Shown one piece after another: positions 7,124 to 15,267 of a stretch of DNA of 19,654 nucleotides (positions within the stretch are counted from its first letter, which is position 1; the number at the start of each line of letters is the position of its first letter). The notes under the pieces were generated by a model, which made no database searches, was not told the origin of the DNA, and saw only the letters and a program-made list of their open reading frames with translations. The stretch covers positions 1-19,654 of the forward strand of contig CAMSEX010000009.1 in assembly GCA_947057875.1 (NCBI GenBank), written 5' to 3'. A program made the position numbers and the translations under genes. Origin of the DNA: an uncultured Clostridium sp. GTDB lineage: Bacteria > Bacillota > Clostridia > TANB77 > CAG-508.

Positions 7124-8782
7124 ATGAATGATATTGAAATTGCAAAAAGTGTGAAATTAGAAAAAATTGCAAAAGTAGCAGAAAAATTTGGAATTACAGA
7201 AGACGATTTGATTCCTTATGGAAAATATAAAGCAAAAGTGGACAACCAATTAATGAAAAAGGTGGAAAATCAAAAAAATGGAAAATTGATTTTGGTGACT
7301 TCTATTAATCCGACACCGTTAGGAGAAGGTAAAACTACCATTTCAATTGGACTTTCGGATGGTTTGAATCGACTAGGTAAAAAGTCAATTTTGGCGCTAA
7401 GAGAACCTTCTTTAGGACCAGTTTTTGGCATGAAAGGTGGAGCAACTGGTGGAGGTTATGCGCAAATTGCACCAATGGACGAGATTAATTTGCATTTTAC
7501 AGGAGACATTCATAGCATTACTGCTGCCAATAATTTGATTTCAGCCATGATTGATAATCATAGATTTTATGGAAATAAATTAGGTTTCAAAGAAGTTATT
7601 TGGAAAAGATGTATGGATTTAAATGATAGGGCACTTCGTAAAATCGAGGTTGGTCTTTCCAAAGAGAAAAAGATGAAATCAAGAGAAGATGGATTCGATA
7701 TAACTGTTGCCTCAGAAATTATGGCGGTGTTATGTTTATCAAATGATTTAAAAGATTTTGAAAGAAGAGTAGGGAACATAACTATTGGTTTTAATGAAGA
7801 AGGTAATCCAATAACAGTTCGTGATATTAAGGCACAAGGCGCCATTACAGCACTTATGAAAGAAGCAATTCATCCTAATATTGTACAAACATTAGAACAT
7901 AATTTGGCATTTATTCATGGTGGACCTTTTGCTAATATTGCTCATGGATGTAACAGTATTATGGCAACAAGAATGGCTTTGAAACTTGGTGATTATGTGG
8001 TAACAGAAGCAGGATTTGGAGCCGATTTGGGAGCAGAAAAATTTGTTGATATTAAATGTAGAAAATCAGGATTGAAGCCATCTGCTGCAGTTTGCGTAGC
8101 AACATTAAAGGCCTTAAAATACCATGGAGGTTTGGGCGTAGAAGACTGTAAAACAGAAAATATGGAAGCCTTAGAAAATGGAATTGAAAATTTGTTAAAG
8201 CATGTAGATAATATTAAAAATCAATATGGAATTAATGTAGTTGTTGCGATTAATAAATTTGCGACCGATACAGAAAAAGAAATAACATTTTTGTCTGACA
8301 AGTTGAAAGAAGCTGGAGTTGTTTTGAGCTTGGCAGAAGTTTGGGCGAAAGGTGGAGAAGGTGCACTTGATTTGGCAGAAAAGGTAATGAGTGTGGCAGA
8401 AAAAGAAAATATTCATTTTGTTTATGAAGAGCAAGATGATATTAAAACAAAAATTGAGAAAGTGGCATGTAAAGTTTATGGCGCAGAAGGCGTAGAATAT
8501 ACAGAAAAAGCGCTAACAGAAATTGCTCAGATTGAAAAATTGGGCTATCAAAATTATCCAGTTTGTATTGCAAAAACGCAATATTCATTCTCAGATGATG
8601 CGAAAAATTTGCAATGTAAGGAGCCATTTAAAATTCATGTAACTGAAGTTAATTTGAAAACGGGTGCCGAATTTGTGGTTGTCAAAACTGGAAAAATTAT
8701 GAGTATGCCAGGACTTCCAAAAGTGCCAGCGGCAGAAGATATTTATGTGGACGACAATGGAGAAATTGTAGGGATTTTTTAA
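7124..8782 (+). CDS. fhs: Formate--tetrahydrofolate ligase
   Basis: A 552-residue formyltetrahydrofolate synthetase. It joins formate to tetrahydrofolate using ATP and supplies one-carbon units; in acetogens it is also a Wood-Ljungdahl step, but the single gene does not prove that pathway. The ATP loop TPLGEGKTT is at residues 64-72, followed by LREPSLGPVFGMKGGATGGG, the folate/formyl-phosphate region. HNLAFIHGGPFANIAHGCNS and VTEAGFGADLGAEKF are also diagnostic. Length and colinearity are normal. A GAAAGGA site lies 10-14 bases ahead of the ATG. The gene starts a three-gene unit with the amidoligase 17 bases downstream. Confidence 0.97.
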   Translation: MNDIEIAKSVKLEKIAKVAEKFGITEDDLIPYGKYKAKVDNQLMKKVENQKNGKLILVTSINPTPLGEGKTTISIGLSDGLNRLGKKSILALREPSLGPVFGMKGGATGGGYAQIAPMDEINLHFTGDIHSITAANNLISAMIDNHRFYGNKLGFKEVIWKRCMDLNDRALRKIEVGLSKEKKMKSREDGFDITVASEIMAVLCLSNDLKDFERRVGNITIGFNEEGNPITVRDIKAQGAITALMKEAIHPNIVQTLEHNLAFIHGGPFANIAHGCNSIMATRMALKLGDYVVTEAGFGADLGAEKFVDIKCRKSGLKPSAAVCVATLKALKYHGGLGVEDCKTENMEALENGIENLLKHVDNIKNQYGINVVVAINKFATDTEKEITFLSDKLKEAGVVLSLAEVWAKGGEGALDLAEKVMSVAEKENIHFVYEEQDDIKTKIEKVACKVYGAEGVEYTEKALTEIAQIEKLGYQNYPVCIAKTQYSFSDDAKNLQCKEPFKIHVTEVNLKTGAEFVVVKTGKIMSMPGLPKVPAAEDIYVDDNGEIVGIF

Positions 8783-8799
8783 CATTTTAAGGGGAAAAA

Positions 8800-9969
8800 A
8801 TGCAAATGAAATTTGAAAAAGGAAATACAAAATTAGGTTTTCCTGAGCATTTTAGATTTGGAATTGAAATCGAAGTAAATAATGTAAATAAGGAAAAGTT
8901 GTATCATTCTGCAGAAAGTCAAAAGTTTTTGAAAAGCATTGGATATGAAACACGAGAAGATATGACTGTAGATGCAGAATGTGTGTCAGGAATATTGGAC
9001 GATTCTGAACAAACTTGGGAAAACCTAAAAAAAATGTGTGAGCATATCAAAAAATATCCAGATGAAAATGGCAGACAACCAGTAGCAGGCGAAAAATCAG
9101 GATGTCATGTTCATTTTGACGCTACTGAATTATTGCAGAATTCAAAAATGATGGAAAACTTGGATCATTTGTGGGTTGACTGCGAAGAGTTAATTTATAA
9201 AATGTGTAATGCTGAAAATAATCCGATAAGAAGAAATGCAGTAAAACAAGAATTAATACCAAGTATCGATTTAAGAGGAAATTTATTATCAGTAAGAACG
9301 CTAAAAGAAATAGCTAAATTTCCAATAAAATTATATAATAATGCAATTCATGTATTTATTGAACGTAGAAAGGGCTATGCAAGTCCATCAGGACAAAAAA
9401 TATTGGATGCTATTAATAAAAATAAATTAAAAGTTTCCTATAAAAAATGGGGAAAATTCAAAAAAATAATAAATAGGTTTGGTGTTCCTAATCCAAAAAG
9501 ATATCAAGGATTGAATAAAACAAATATAGGAAATGAAAAGAAAAATACAATAGAATTTAGGATGTCTAATGGTTCAATTGACCCTGAAATTATTAAACAA
9601 AACGTATTTTTGTATGGTAGTTTCTTAAAGTCTGTGCGAGAGATGACATTAAATCCAAATTATAAAAAAGAAGAAATAGCATTACTAAAAAAGACTGATT
9701 GCACAGAAGAACAAAAAGTAGATAGACTGTTAAATGTATTTTTTGACAATGAAGGAGACAAAAGAATTTATAAAGATAGGTGGCAATCTGTTAAAGATGC
9801 GCCAGTGTTTTTGGATACGAGATTTGCTAAAAATTGTTTTGTTCGAGAAGATATTAAGCAAATTGCAGAGAAAACTCCTTGGTCAAAATTGCAAAATGCA
9901 ATGATAGCGATTAAACAAATGCTACCTATAAAAGAAGAAAATAAGGAATATATGGGGTATGATAAATAA
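8800..9969 (+). CDS. Putative amidoligase (Amidoligase_2, PF12224-like)
   Basis: A 389-residue protein with the features of the glutamine-synthetase-fold amidoligases, ATP-dependent enzymes predicted to join a carboxylate to an amine on peptides, proteins or small molecules. Motifs in order are FGIEIEV (20-26), an acidic segment DMTVDAECVSG (54-64) followed by a family-like helix, GCHVHFDA (101-108), RYQGLN (234-239) and TIEFRMSNGS (250-259). The first Glu pair, the His-x-His and the Glu-Phe-Arg are the expected metal/ATP-binding residues. No signal peptide or membrane helix is seen. The last third (280-389) is lysine-rich and not recognised. AAGGGG lies five bases before the ATG. The substrate is unknown. 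The stop overlaps the next gene by 11 bases, suggesting the two work together. Confidence 0.75.
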   Translation: MQMKFEKGNTKLGFPEHFRFGIEIEVNNVNKEKLYHSAESQKFLKSIGYETREDMTVDAECVSGILDDSEQTWENLKKMCEHIKKYPDENGRQPVAGEKSGCHVHFDATELLQNSKMMENLDHLWVDCEELIYKMCNAENNPIRRNAVKQELIPSIDLRGNLLSVRTLKEIAKFPIKLYNNAIHVFIERRKGYASPSGQKILDAINKNKLKVSYKKWGKFKKIINRFGVPNPKRYQGLNKTNIGNEKKNTIEFRMSNGSIDPEIIKQNVFLYGSFLKSVREMTLNPNYKKEEIALLKKTDCTEEQKVDRLLNVFFDNEGDKRIYKDRWQSVKDAPVFLDTRFAKNCFVREDIKQIAEKTPWSKLQNAMIAIKQMLPIKEENKEYMGYDK

Positions 9970-10417
9970 AAATTATGAAAAAGCATTGAGTGAAGTTAGA
10001 ATAATTTTGAAGAAGACAGATGAGAATTTGCTCTGTAGAATTCCTCAAAATTTTCTAAATTTTATTGAGAATAATTGTGATACAAAACATAAAGTTCCAT
10101 CAATCGATATCAACCGAAAATTAGAAGAACAAGGTTTCTTAGATGAAACACTTACTATACTTTCTTTAATTTATAGAAATTATTGGTGCAATGAGCAACA
10201 ACGTAAAGAATATGATGAAATCGCAAAAAAGAACGAACAGAAATTGCAAGAAAAAATAAGAGAGAAATATAGTCCAGATAAGATTTTTGAAGAAAAGGAA
10301 AGCCAAAAAGAAAGGATAGAAAGAAATGTTGAATTACAGCAAGCTTTGGTAGAGTATAAAGTGTCTATTTTTGAAAAAATATGCTTAAAATTGAAAAGTT
10401 TTTTTATGAAAAAATAA
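9959..10417 (+). CDS. Hypothetical protein translationally coupled to the amidoligase
   Basis: A 152-residue soluble, mostly helical protein. The order of features resembles small Clostridia proteins I recall without a firm family name: an N-terminal helix (NYEKALSEVRIIL), then IPQNFLNFIENN, an EQGFLDETLTILSLIYRNYW helix pair, and a charged coiled-coil tail containing REKYSPDKIF. The last 20 residues are basic and hydrophobic (FEKICLKLKSFFMKK) and could touch the membrane. The ATG lies inside the amidoligase end (11-base overlap) with GGGG just ahead, a classical coupling arrangement. It might be a partner, regulator or even substrate of the ligase; the sequence does not decide. Confidence 0.75.
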   Translation: MINKNYEKALSEVRIILKKTDENLLCRIPQNFLNFIENNCDTKHKVPSIDINRKLEEQGFLDETLTILSLIYRNYWCNEQQRKEYDEIAKKNEQKLQEKIREKYSPDKIFEEKESQKERIERNVELQQALVEYKVSIFEKICLKLKSFFMKK

Positions 10418-10452
10418 ACTCTTGCGCTGCAGACTGCAGTGCGGGAGTTTTT
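10416..10452 (+). terminator. Strong intrinsic terminator after the amidoligase unit
   Basis: Arms 10416-10432 and 10434-10450 pair over most of 17 positions (three G-T wobbles; the innermost pairs open to form the loop). The upper stem is GC-rich (CTGCAG on both sides), and the right arm ends in a TTTTT run. It begins inside the stop codon of the preceding gene. Confidence 0.88.
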
Positions 10453-10471
10453 GTAAATTTTGATTTTTACC

Positions 10472-10500
10472 TTGATTATTCAGAAGAAATATAATATAAT
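10472..10500 (+). promoter_or_regulatory. Promoter of pyrK-pyrD
   Basis: TTGATT (10472-10477) and a perfect TATAAT (10495-10500) are spaced by 17 bases, directly after the terminator. A second TATAAT overlaps at 10490-10495 but would have only 12 bases of spacing. I see no PyrR-type attenuator, since only about 15 bases of leader precede the ribosome binding site. Confidence 0.7.
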
Positions 10501-10527
10501 AAATAAAATAATATGAAGGAGGAAGCG

Positions 10528-11304
10528 ATGTCTTTTAGTAGGAGTGTAGAAATTGTTGCAAAAGAACAACTAAAAAATGATATTTTTAAATTTGTTATTC
10601 AGTCAGAAGAAATGGCAAAAGTAGCTTTGCCAGGGCAATTCTTGGAAATTAGAGTGAATGATAATATGGAACCTTTTTTAAGAAGAGCAATTAGCATACA
10701 TAAGATAGAAAAACAGAAAAATGAATTAGAGTTTATTTTTCAAGTCAGAGGAAAAGGAACGGAAATTTTAGCACAAAAGAAAGTTGGCAATAAAATTAGC
10801 GTAATAGGACCTTTGGGAAAAGGTAGTTTTCAATTTGAAGATTACAAAAATATAGCAATTATTGGTGGAGGAATTGGGATTTTTCCGTTGTATGAATTAG
10901 CAAGACAAGCAGGTAAAAATGCTAATGTGAACACTTATTTAGGTTTCCGAAATAAGGATTTTGTTGTGCTAGAAGACGAATTTCTTCAGGTTTCTAACAA
11001 ACTTGTGCTTGCAACAGATGATGGAAGTTATGGACAAAATGGTTTTGTGATTGATTATTTAAAAGAAGATTGCAAAAAGAAAAAACCAGATTGCATTTAT
11101 GCTTGTGGACCGCTTCCAATGCTAAAAGCAGTTCGAGATTTTGCAAACCAAAACAACATTCCTGCTCAAGTTTCTTTGGAGGAAAGAATGGGATGTGCAA
11201 TCGGAATTTGCTTAGGGTGTGCTGTGAAAGATAGAAATTCAGATGGATATAAGCATGTTTGCAAAGATGGGCCAGTATTTGATGTAAATCAAGTAGAGTT
11301 TTAA
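10528..11304 (+). CDS. pyrK: Dihydroorotate dehydrogenase B, electron transfer subunit
   Basis: A 258-residue PyrK. It carries FAD and a 2Fe-2S cluster and passes electrons from PyrD to NAD+ in the fourth step of pyrimidine synthesis. The FAD-binding region contains PFLRRAISIH and the loop FQVRGKGTEIL. IAIIGGGIGIFPLYELA is the nucleotide-binding glycine loop, and YACGPLPML is the reductase C-terminal motif. Cluster cysteines lie in EERMGCAIGICLGC plus the later HVCKDGPVF, four in all. I chose the ATG at 10528 because AAGGAGG (10516-10522) is five bases ahead; the in-frame ATG at 10513 lies upstream of that site and has none of its own. pyrD follows after 24 bases. Confidence 0.93.
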   Translation: MSFSRSVEIVAKEQLKNDIFKFVIQSEEMAKVALPGQFLEIRVNDNMEPFLRRAISIHKIEKQKNELEFIFQVRGKGTEILAQKKVGNKISVIGPLGKGSFQFEDYKNIAIIGGGIGIFPLYELARQAGKNANVNTYLGFRNKDFVVLEDEFLQVSNKLVLATDDGSYGQNGFVIDYLKEDCKKKKPDCIYACGPLPMLKAVRDFANQNNIPAQVSLEERMGCAIGICLGCAVKDRNSDGYKHVCKDGPVFDVNQVEF

Positions 11305-11328
11305 AAAAAGAAGTTAAAGGAGAAAATT

Positions 11329-11525
11329 ATGAAAACAGAAATTGATTTTGCTGGGATTAAAATGAAAAATCCTGTGACAGTGGCATCACGGAACATTTGG
11401 TTATGGACGTGAAATGTTTGAATATATCGATTTGAGCAAACTTCGGAGCGATTATTACAAAAGGAACTTTTCTAAAGCCACGTAGCGGAAACAAGCCACC
11501 ACGTGTATGTGAGACAGCGAGTGGA
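11329..11525 (+). pseudogene. pyrD: 5' part of pyrD, out of frame through two single-base insertions
   Basis: The true pyrD start is the ATG at 11329, seven bases after an AAAGGAG site. The first 20 codons read well (FAGIKMKNPVTVAS), then the frame is lost. Removing the C at 11389 restores GTFGYGREMFEYIDLSKL in the next frame. Removing the C at 11444 restores GAIITKGTFLKPRSGNKPPR and the ASGMMNAIG stretch that runs into the downstream open frame. Both extra C's sit directly before GGA. With both removed the gene would encode 302 residues, the normal PyrD length. Genuine mutation and sequence error cannot be told apart here. Confidence 0.85.
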
Positions 11526-12239
11526 ATGATGAATGCGATAGGGTTGGAAAATCCGGGAATTGAGCATTTTGCGGAAGAAGATTTGCCATGGTTAAAACAG
11601 TTTCATACTCCCATTATTTTGAATGTTGGGGCAAGTACTTTAGAGGAATATGTCGAAGTTTGTCGTTTTGCGAATAAATTAGATATTGATGGAGTGGAAC
11701 TGAATTTGTCTTGTCCTAATGTACATGCTGGCTGTATGGCTTTTGGAACAACGTATGAAGGGGTAAAAGAGGCAACGAGCGCAGTTCGCAGAGTTTTGGA
11801 TAAGCCATTGATTGTAAAATTGACCCCAAATGTAACAGATATTACAATGCCAGCCAAAGGTGCAGAAGATGCAGGAGCAGACGCTGTTTCGGCAATTAAT
11901 ACATTACTTGCTATGAAAATTGATGTAAAAAAACGCAGGCCAATTTTGGCGAACAATACAGGGGGACTATCTGGACCTGCTATAAAACCAGTTGGCGTTA
12001 GAATGGTTTACCAAATTGCACAAAAAATTAAAATTCCAGTGATGGGATTAGGTGGTATTGTAACTGGAGAAGATGCCATAGAGTATATGTTGGCTGGTGC
12101 AAAATGTATCTCAATTGGTTGTGGAAATTTTATTGATCCAGAAACAAGTATTTATGTGATTAAACAAATTGAGGAATATATGAAAGAAAATAAAGTGGAA
12201 GATATTAACAGTTTAGTCGGCGCAGTAGAAATGAATTAA
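11526..12239 (+). CDS. pyrD: Dihydroorotate dehydrogenase B, catalytic subunit (in-frame remainder of pyrD)
   Basis: The open 237-residue remainder of PyrD, the FMN subunit that oxidises dihydroorotate to orotate with PyrK. Motifs include NAIGLENPG, VELNLSCPNVHAG (the SCPN cysteine region at the active site of class 1B enzymes), KLTPNVTDI, LANNTGGLSGPAIKPVGVRM and MGLGGIVTGEDAIEYMLAGA, which binds FMN phosphate. The ATG at 11526 has no good ribosome binding site and would omit the FMN-binding ASGTFG strand and the KGT lysine, so a protein starting here should not fold or work. It should be read together with 11329-11525 as one broken gene. Terminated by the hairpin at 12260. Confidence 0.9.
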   Translation: MMNAIGLENPGIEHFAEEDLPWLKQFHTPIILNVGASTLEEYVEVCRFANKLDIDGVELNLSCPNVHAGCMAFGTTYEGVKEATSAVRRVLDKPLIVKLTPNVTDITMPAKGAEDAGADAVSAINTLLAMKIDVKKRRPILANNTGGLSGPAIKPVGVRMVYQIAQKIKIPVMGLGGIVTGEDAIEYMLAGAKCISIGCGNFIDPETSIYVIKQIEEYMKENKVEDINSLVGAVEMN

Positions 12240-12259
12240 AGAGCTGTAAAAATAAAAAC

Positions 12260-12300
12260 GAGCGAGATTTTGGGTTAAACTAAAAATTTCGCTCACTTTT
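12260..12300. terminator. Bidirectional terminator between pyrD and the EAL gene
   Basis: GAGCGAGATTTT (12260-12271) pairs with AAAATTTCGCTC (ending 12294), with one G-T wobble. A T-run follows on the plus strand (12297-12302), and A-runs precede the left arm, giving a T-run for the minus strand. It fits the convergent genes on either side. Confidence 0.8.
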
Positions 12301-12327
12301 TTAATTTGCATCCTATTTGCAGTTCTT

Positions 12328-14574
12328 TTATTTATGTTCATTAAAGTAATTTTCAAAATCTTCTTTCGGAATTGGTTTTGAATAATAATATCCTTGAATC
12401 ATATCACATTTTATTTCTCGGATAAATTTAGTTTGTTCTTGTGTTTCAACACCTTCTATAATCGTTTTTACGCCAAGACGGTTTGCAAGAAACATAATAT
12501 AATTGATAATGTTATTATGATTGCTTAAATCTGCTTTATCAATAAAGATTTTATCAATTTTGATAATGTCAATTGGCATGTTTTGTAGCATACTAAGAGA
12601 AGAGTAACCAGTGCCAAAATCGTCTATAGAAATTGTAAAACCTTGTGCTTTAATGTGATTCAAGATTTTTAAAATATCAATGTTAGCGTCAATAGTTGCG
12701 CTTTCAGTAATTTCTAAATCAATTTGACTGCGTTCTAAGTGATATTGCTCTGTAATTTTTACATAATCTTGAATAAAGTTTTCATTGACAAAATGCTCTT
12801 TTGAAACATTAATGGAAACTTTTGGGATAAAGTCATATTTTTGTTTCCAACTAGCTAGGTCTTTACAAACTTGTTCAAAAATATAAAAATCTAGCTTTGT
12901 AATAAATTTATTTTTTTCAAATAAAGGAATAAATTTATTAGGAGGAACGATTTCTCCATTTCTTCTCCAACGGATTAGGGCTTCGGCACCAGCGATTTTT
13001 TCTGTATTGGTAAAAATTTTAGGTTGATAAAATACTTCAAATTCATTGTCTTTTAATGCTTGTTCCATGCAAGATTCAATTCTCTGTTCTTCGATTAATT
13101 CATTTTCTAATACATCATCAAAAATGTAATAATTAGCATCATATAAGCCTTTTATTTGAGAGCGAGCCATATAAGCTTTATCTAAGACTTTGTTAATATC
13201 GGTATCGTTTTGATGGATTTTATAAACACCAATGGCTAGATTTACATGAAGTTCAGTTCCATTTATAGTTAGTTTTGAAGCATTATGAAAAATGTTGTCT
13301 AAGAGTTGATTGATATTTTTTGAATAGCTAAAAAGCGTTGCAAAAACATCATTGGAAATGCGACAAGTGATGTTGTCAGTAGGCAAAATTTGTTTTAATT
13401 TTTCGCCAAGTGTTTTTAAAATCTGATTGCAAAATTCATAACCATAAATATTATTTAAAGCTTTGAATTTATTAATATCAAGAGTGATGATATATTTGTT
13501 TTTAGTTGTATTTTGTAAATATATTGAACCATTTTCTTTAAAATAAAGTGAATTGCCAAGCAAAGTGATTGAGTCAATATAAGCAACTTTATATAATTTG
13601 CGATTTTTCTTTTGGTTGGAAAGGTCAATATAAATATAAATTCCCATGATAATAAAATTAATAAGCAAGCAAAGTCCAATGGACAATAACAAAAATAAAG
13701 TTAATTCCTTTCCAATGATGCTGTTTGGAGCTATGGTTACAATATACCAGTCGTTAACATTTACTTTTTCATAATGTAGAAAGTAAATGTTTTTACCAAG
13801 TTTTACATCAAAAGTTCCTACTTGTAATTTTTTAATATTTTCTTGCATGGTATTGATTTTTTCCCAATTATCTGCGTTGATAGTAGGGTAATAGGCTTTA
13901 AAAAAATCATATAAATTGACATTATTTTTTTTTATAACATCAAAAGAATCAATCAATACAATACCATCATTATTGATTAAGTAAGTACCACCATCGCCAT
14001 TGAATAAACGTCTTAGCAGAATTTCTTTATAATCTGATGTATTGATAGTTGCAAACAATACCAATTTTTGCCCATTTAGTTTAAAAGTTTTGGAATAAAT
14101 ATTGACTTGATTGTTGGAAACTGTACTTGGTCGATTTTCAGAAAGATATACAGTGTCTTGCTGGAAGAATTCTTGGATATTGGCATAATTTTGTACAAGA
14201 TGTCCATCACTTGTGGTACCATTGCCGTTTTCATCAAGAATAACAAGTCTTGTAAAATTGTAGTCTTCTAAATCACCCTTAAATCGCTCAAAGATTTCGT
14301 CTTTTGATTTAAAAAATCCTCGATCAATAGAATCTACCATAAATTCAACAAATTTTTTTTGGTCATTGATAGCCAGATTTAATTGAGTAGCTGTTTGCTC
14401 ACTCAGTTCAGTAATTGTATGATAAATATTTTTATAAGTTAAATTTTTAACATATTTGACATAGAAAAAAGATAAAATCAAAATAATCATAAAAATGATG
14501 ATAATCCATTTTGTGTTTAATTTGTATCTAGTTTCTTTGTTATATTGGTTTGTAAAATCATTTTTTTGTTTCAT
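12328..14574 (-). CDS. Membrane sensor c-di-GMP phosphodiesterase with degenerate GGDEF and EAL domains
   Basis: A 748-residue membrane signalling protein. One membrane helix (about 23-42) and a second (about 291-317) flank an extracellular sensor of some 250 residues that looks Cache-like. The GGDEF domain (about 325-485) has DINKFKALNN, but the active-site motif is SNDVF at 407-411, lacking both glycines and the glutamate, so cyclase activity is unlikely. The EAL domain (about 500-745) is intact: E531 in EALIRW, N589, E621 in LEITES, D651-D652 in IDDFGTGYSS, K672, E707 in EGVE and Q727 in QGYYYSKP. It should therefore break down c-di-GMP, with the dead GGDEF possibly binding GTP as a regulator. 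AGGGGTGG precedes the ATG. Monocistronic. Confidence 0.92.
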   Translation of the reverse strand: MKQKNDFTNQYNKETRYKLNTKWIIIIFMIILILSFFYVKYVKNLTYKNIYHTITELSEQTATQLNLAINDQKKFVEFMVDSIDRGFFKSKDEIFERFKGDLEDYNFTRLVILDENGNGTTSDGHLVQNYANIQEFFQQDTVYLSENRPSTVSNNQVNIYSKTFKLNGQKLVLFATINTSDYKEILLRRLFNGDGGTYLINNDGIVLIDSFDVIKKNNVNLYDFFKAYYPTINADNWEKINTMQENIKKLQVGTFDVKLGKNIYFLHYEKVNVNDWYIVTIAPNSIIGKELTLFLLLSIGLCLLINFIIMGIYIYIDLSNQKKNRKLYKVAYIDSITLLGNSLYFKENGSIYLQNTTKNKYIITLDINKFKALNNIYGYEFCNQILKTLGEKLKQILPTDNITCRISNDVFATLFSYSKNINQLLDNIFHNASKLTINGTELHVNLAIGVYKIHQNDTDINKVLDKAYMARSQIKGLYDANYYIFDDVLENELIEEQRIESCMEQALKDNEFEVFYQPKIFTNTEKIAGAEALIRWRRNGEIVPPNKFIPLFEKNKFITKLDFYIFEQVCKDLASWKQKYDFIPKVSINVSKEHFVNENFIQDYVKITEQYHLERSQIDLEITESATIDANIDILKILNHIKAQGFTISIDDFGTGYSSLSMLQNMPIDIIKIDKIFIDKADLSNHNNIINYIMFLANRLGVKTIIEGVETQEQTKFIREIKCDMIQGYYYSKPIPKEDFENYFNEHK

Positions 14575-14602
14575 AATCCACCCCTAAAATTTTTATAACA
14601 AT

Positions 14603-14631
14603 AGTATACAATAAAAAGAAAAGTTTTTCAA
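14603..14631 (-). promoter_or_regulatory. Promoter of the GGDEF/EAL gene
   Basis: On the minus strand, TTGAAA (14631-14626) and TATACT (14608-14603) are separated by 17 bases. The start would be about 20 bases before the ATG, just ahead of the AGGGGTGG site. It lies back to back with the plus-strand promoter at 14647. Confidence 0.65.
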
Positions 14632-14646
14632 CCGTAATTTCAAAGA

Positions 14647-14675
14647 TTGACAAAGACAAATGCAAATAGTATAAT
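14647..14675 (+). promoter_or_regulatory. Full-consensus sigma-A promoter of the hydrolase unit
   Basis: A perfect TTGACA (14647-14652), a 17-base spacer and a perfect TATAAT (14670-14675). Transcription should begin near 14682, leaving a leader of about 13 bases that is mostly the ribosome binding site. Confidence 0.88.
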
Positions 14676-14694
14676 GAATGAAGGGAGGAGAAGG

Positions 14695-15267
14695 ATGAAA
14701 AAAATTTTGCTATTGCATGGCTATAATGGAATACCACAAATATTTCATTGGATAAAAGAAGAATTGGAGAAGATGCAATATGTGGTTATTATGCCAAATT
14801 TGCCACCGCGAGAAGGATTGAGATATTCTATTTGGAAAGAAGAAATGGGGAAATTAGGAAACCAATTGCAAGGAGAATTGATAGTGGTGGCGCATTCAGC
14901 AGGAAATCCGTTTATCATTAAATATTTGCAAGAGCATAATTTGGATATCGAACTCTATATTGGGCTTGCTGGCTTTAGCAACATTTATAAAGTGGAAGGA
15001 AGAGAAGATTTATATGAGGCAGTGAAAAGTGTAGCGCCAACGCAAGAGGAATTGGAAAATTTTAAGCAAAAGGTGGAGAAGAGGTATTGCATTTATAGTG
15101 ATAATGACCATATTGTGCCTTTTGAGATTTTGCAAAAGCATGTGGAAAATATTGCTGGAATTGGGCAAATGATTCCAAATATCGGGCATATGGGCAGAAA
15201 AAGTAATTTGCAAAAAATTCCCGAAGTGATTGCAATAATAAGAGAAAGTGAGAAAATAAAATGTTAA
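14695..15267 (+). CDS. RBBP9/YdeN family alpha/beta hydrolase
   Basis: A 190-residue alpha/beta hydrolase of the RBBP9/YdeN type, small serine hydrolases of unknown natural substrate. KKILLLHGYNG opens the fold with the oxyanion His-Gly. The nucleophile elbow is AHSAG with S68, in place of the more usual GHSxG. The acid is D138 in SDNDHIVP, and the base H165 in NIGHMGRKS. All three catalytic residues are in family order. Start: the ATG at 14695, with GGGAGGAG five bases ahead. An in-frame TTG at 14647 is part of the promoter -35 box and lies upstream of the RNA start. It overlaps the next gene by seven bases. Confidence 0.9.
   Translation: MKKILLLHGYNGIPQIFHWIKEELEKMQYVVIMPNLPPREGLRYSIWKEEMGKLGNQLQGELIVVAHSAGNPFIIKYLQEHNLDIELYIGLAGFSNIYKVEGREDLYEAVKSVAPTQEELENFKQKVEKRYCIYSDNDHIVPFEILQKHVENIAGIGQMIPNIGHMGRKSNLQKIPEVIAIIRESEKIKC

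Noticed and set aside
11389..11447. Programmed frameshifting in pyrD.
   Set aside because: Two shifts in the same direction with no slippery heptamer, in a gene family that never uses recoding, make error or mutation far more likely.
13341..13355. Active diguanylate cyclase in the sensor protein.
   Set aside because: The signature motif reads SNDVF, missing the glycines and glutamate needed for GTP binding and catalysis.
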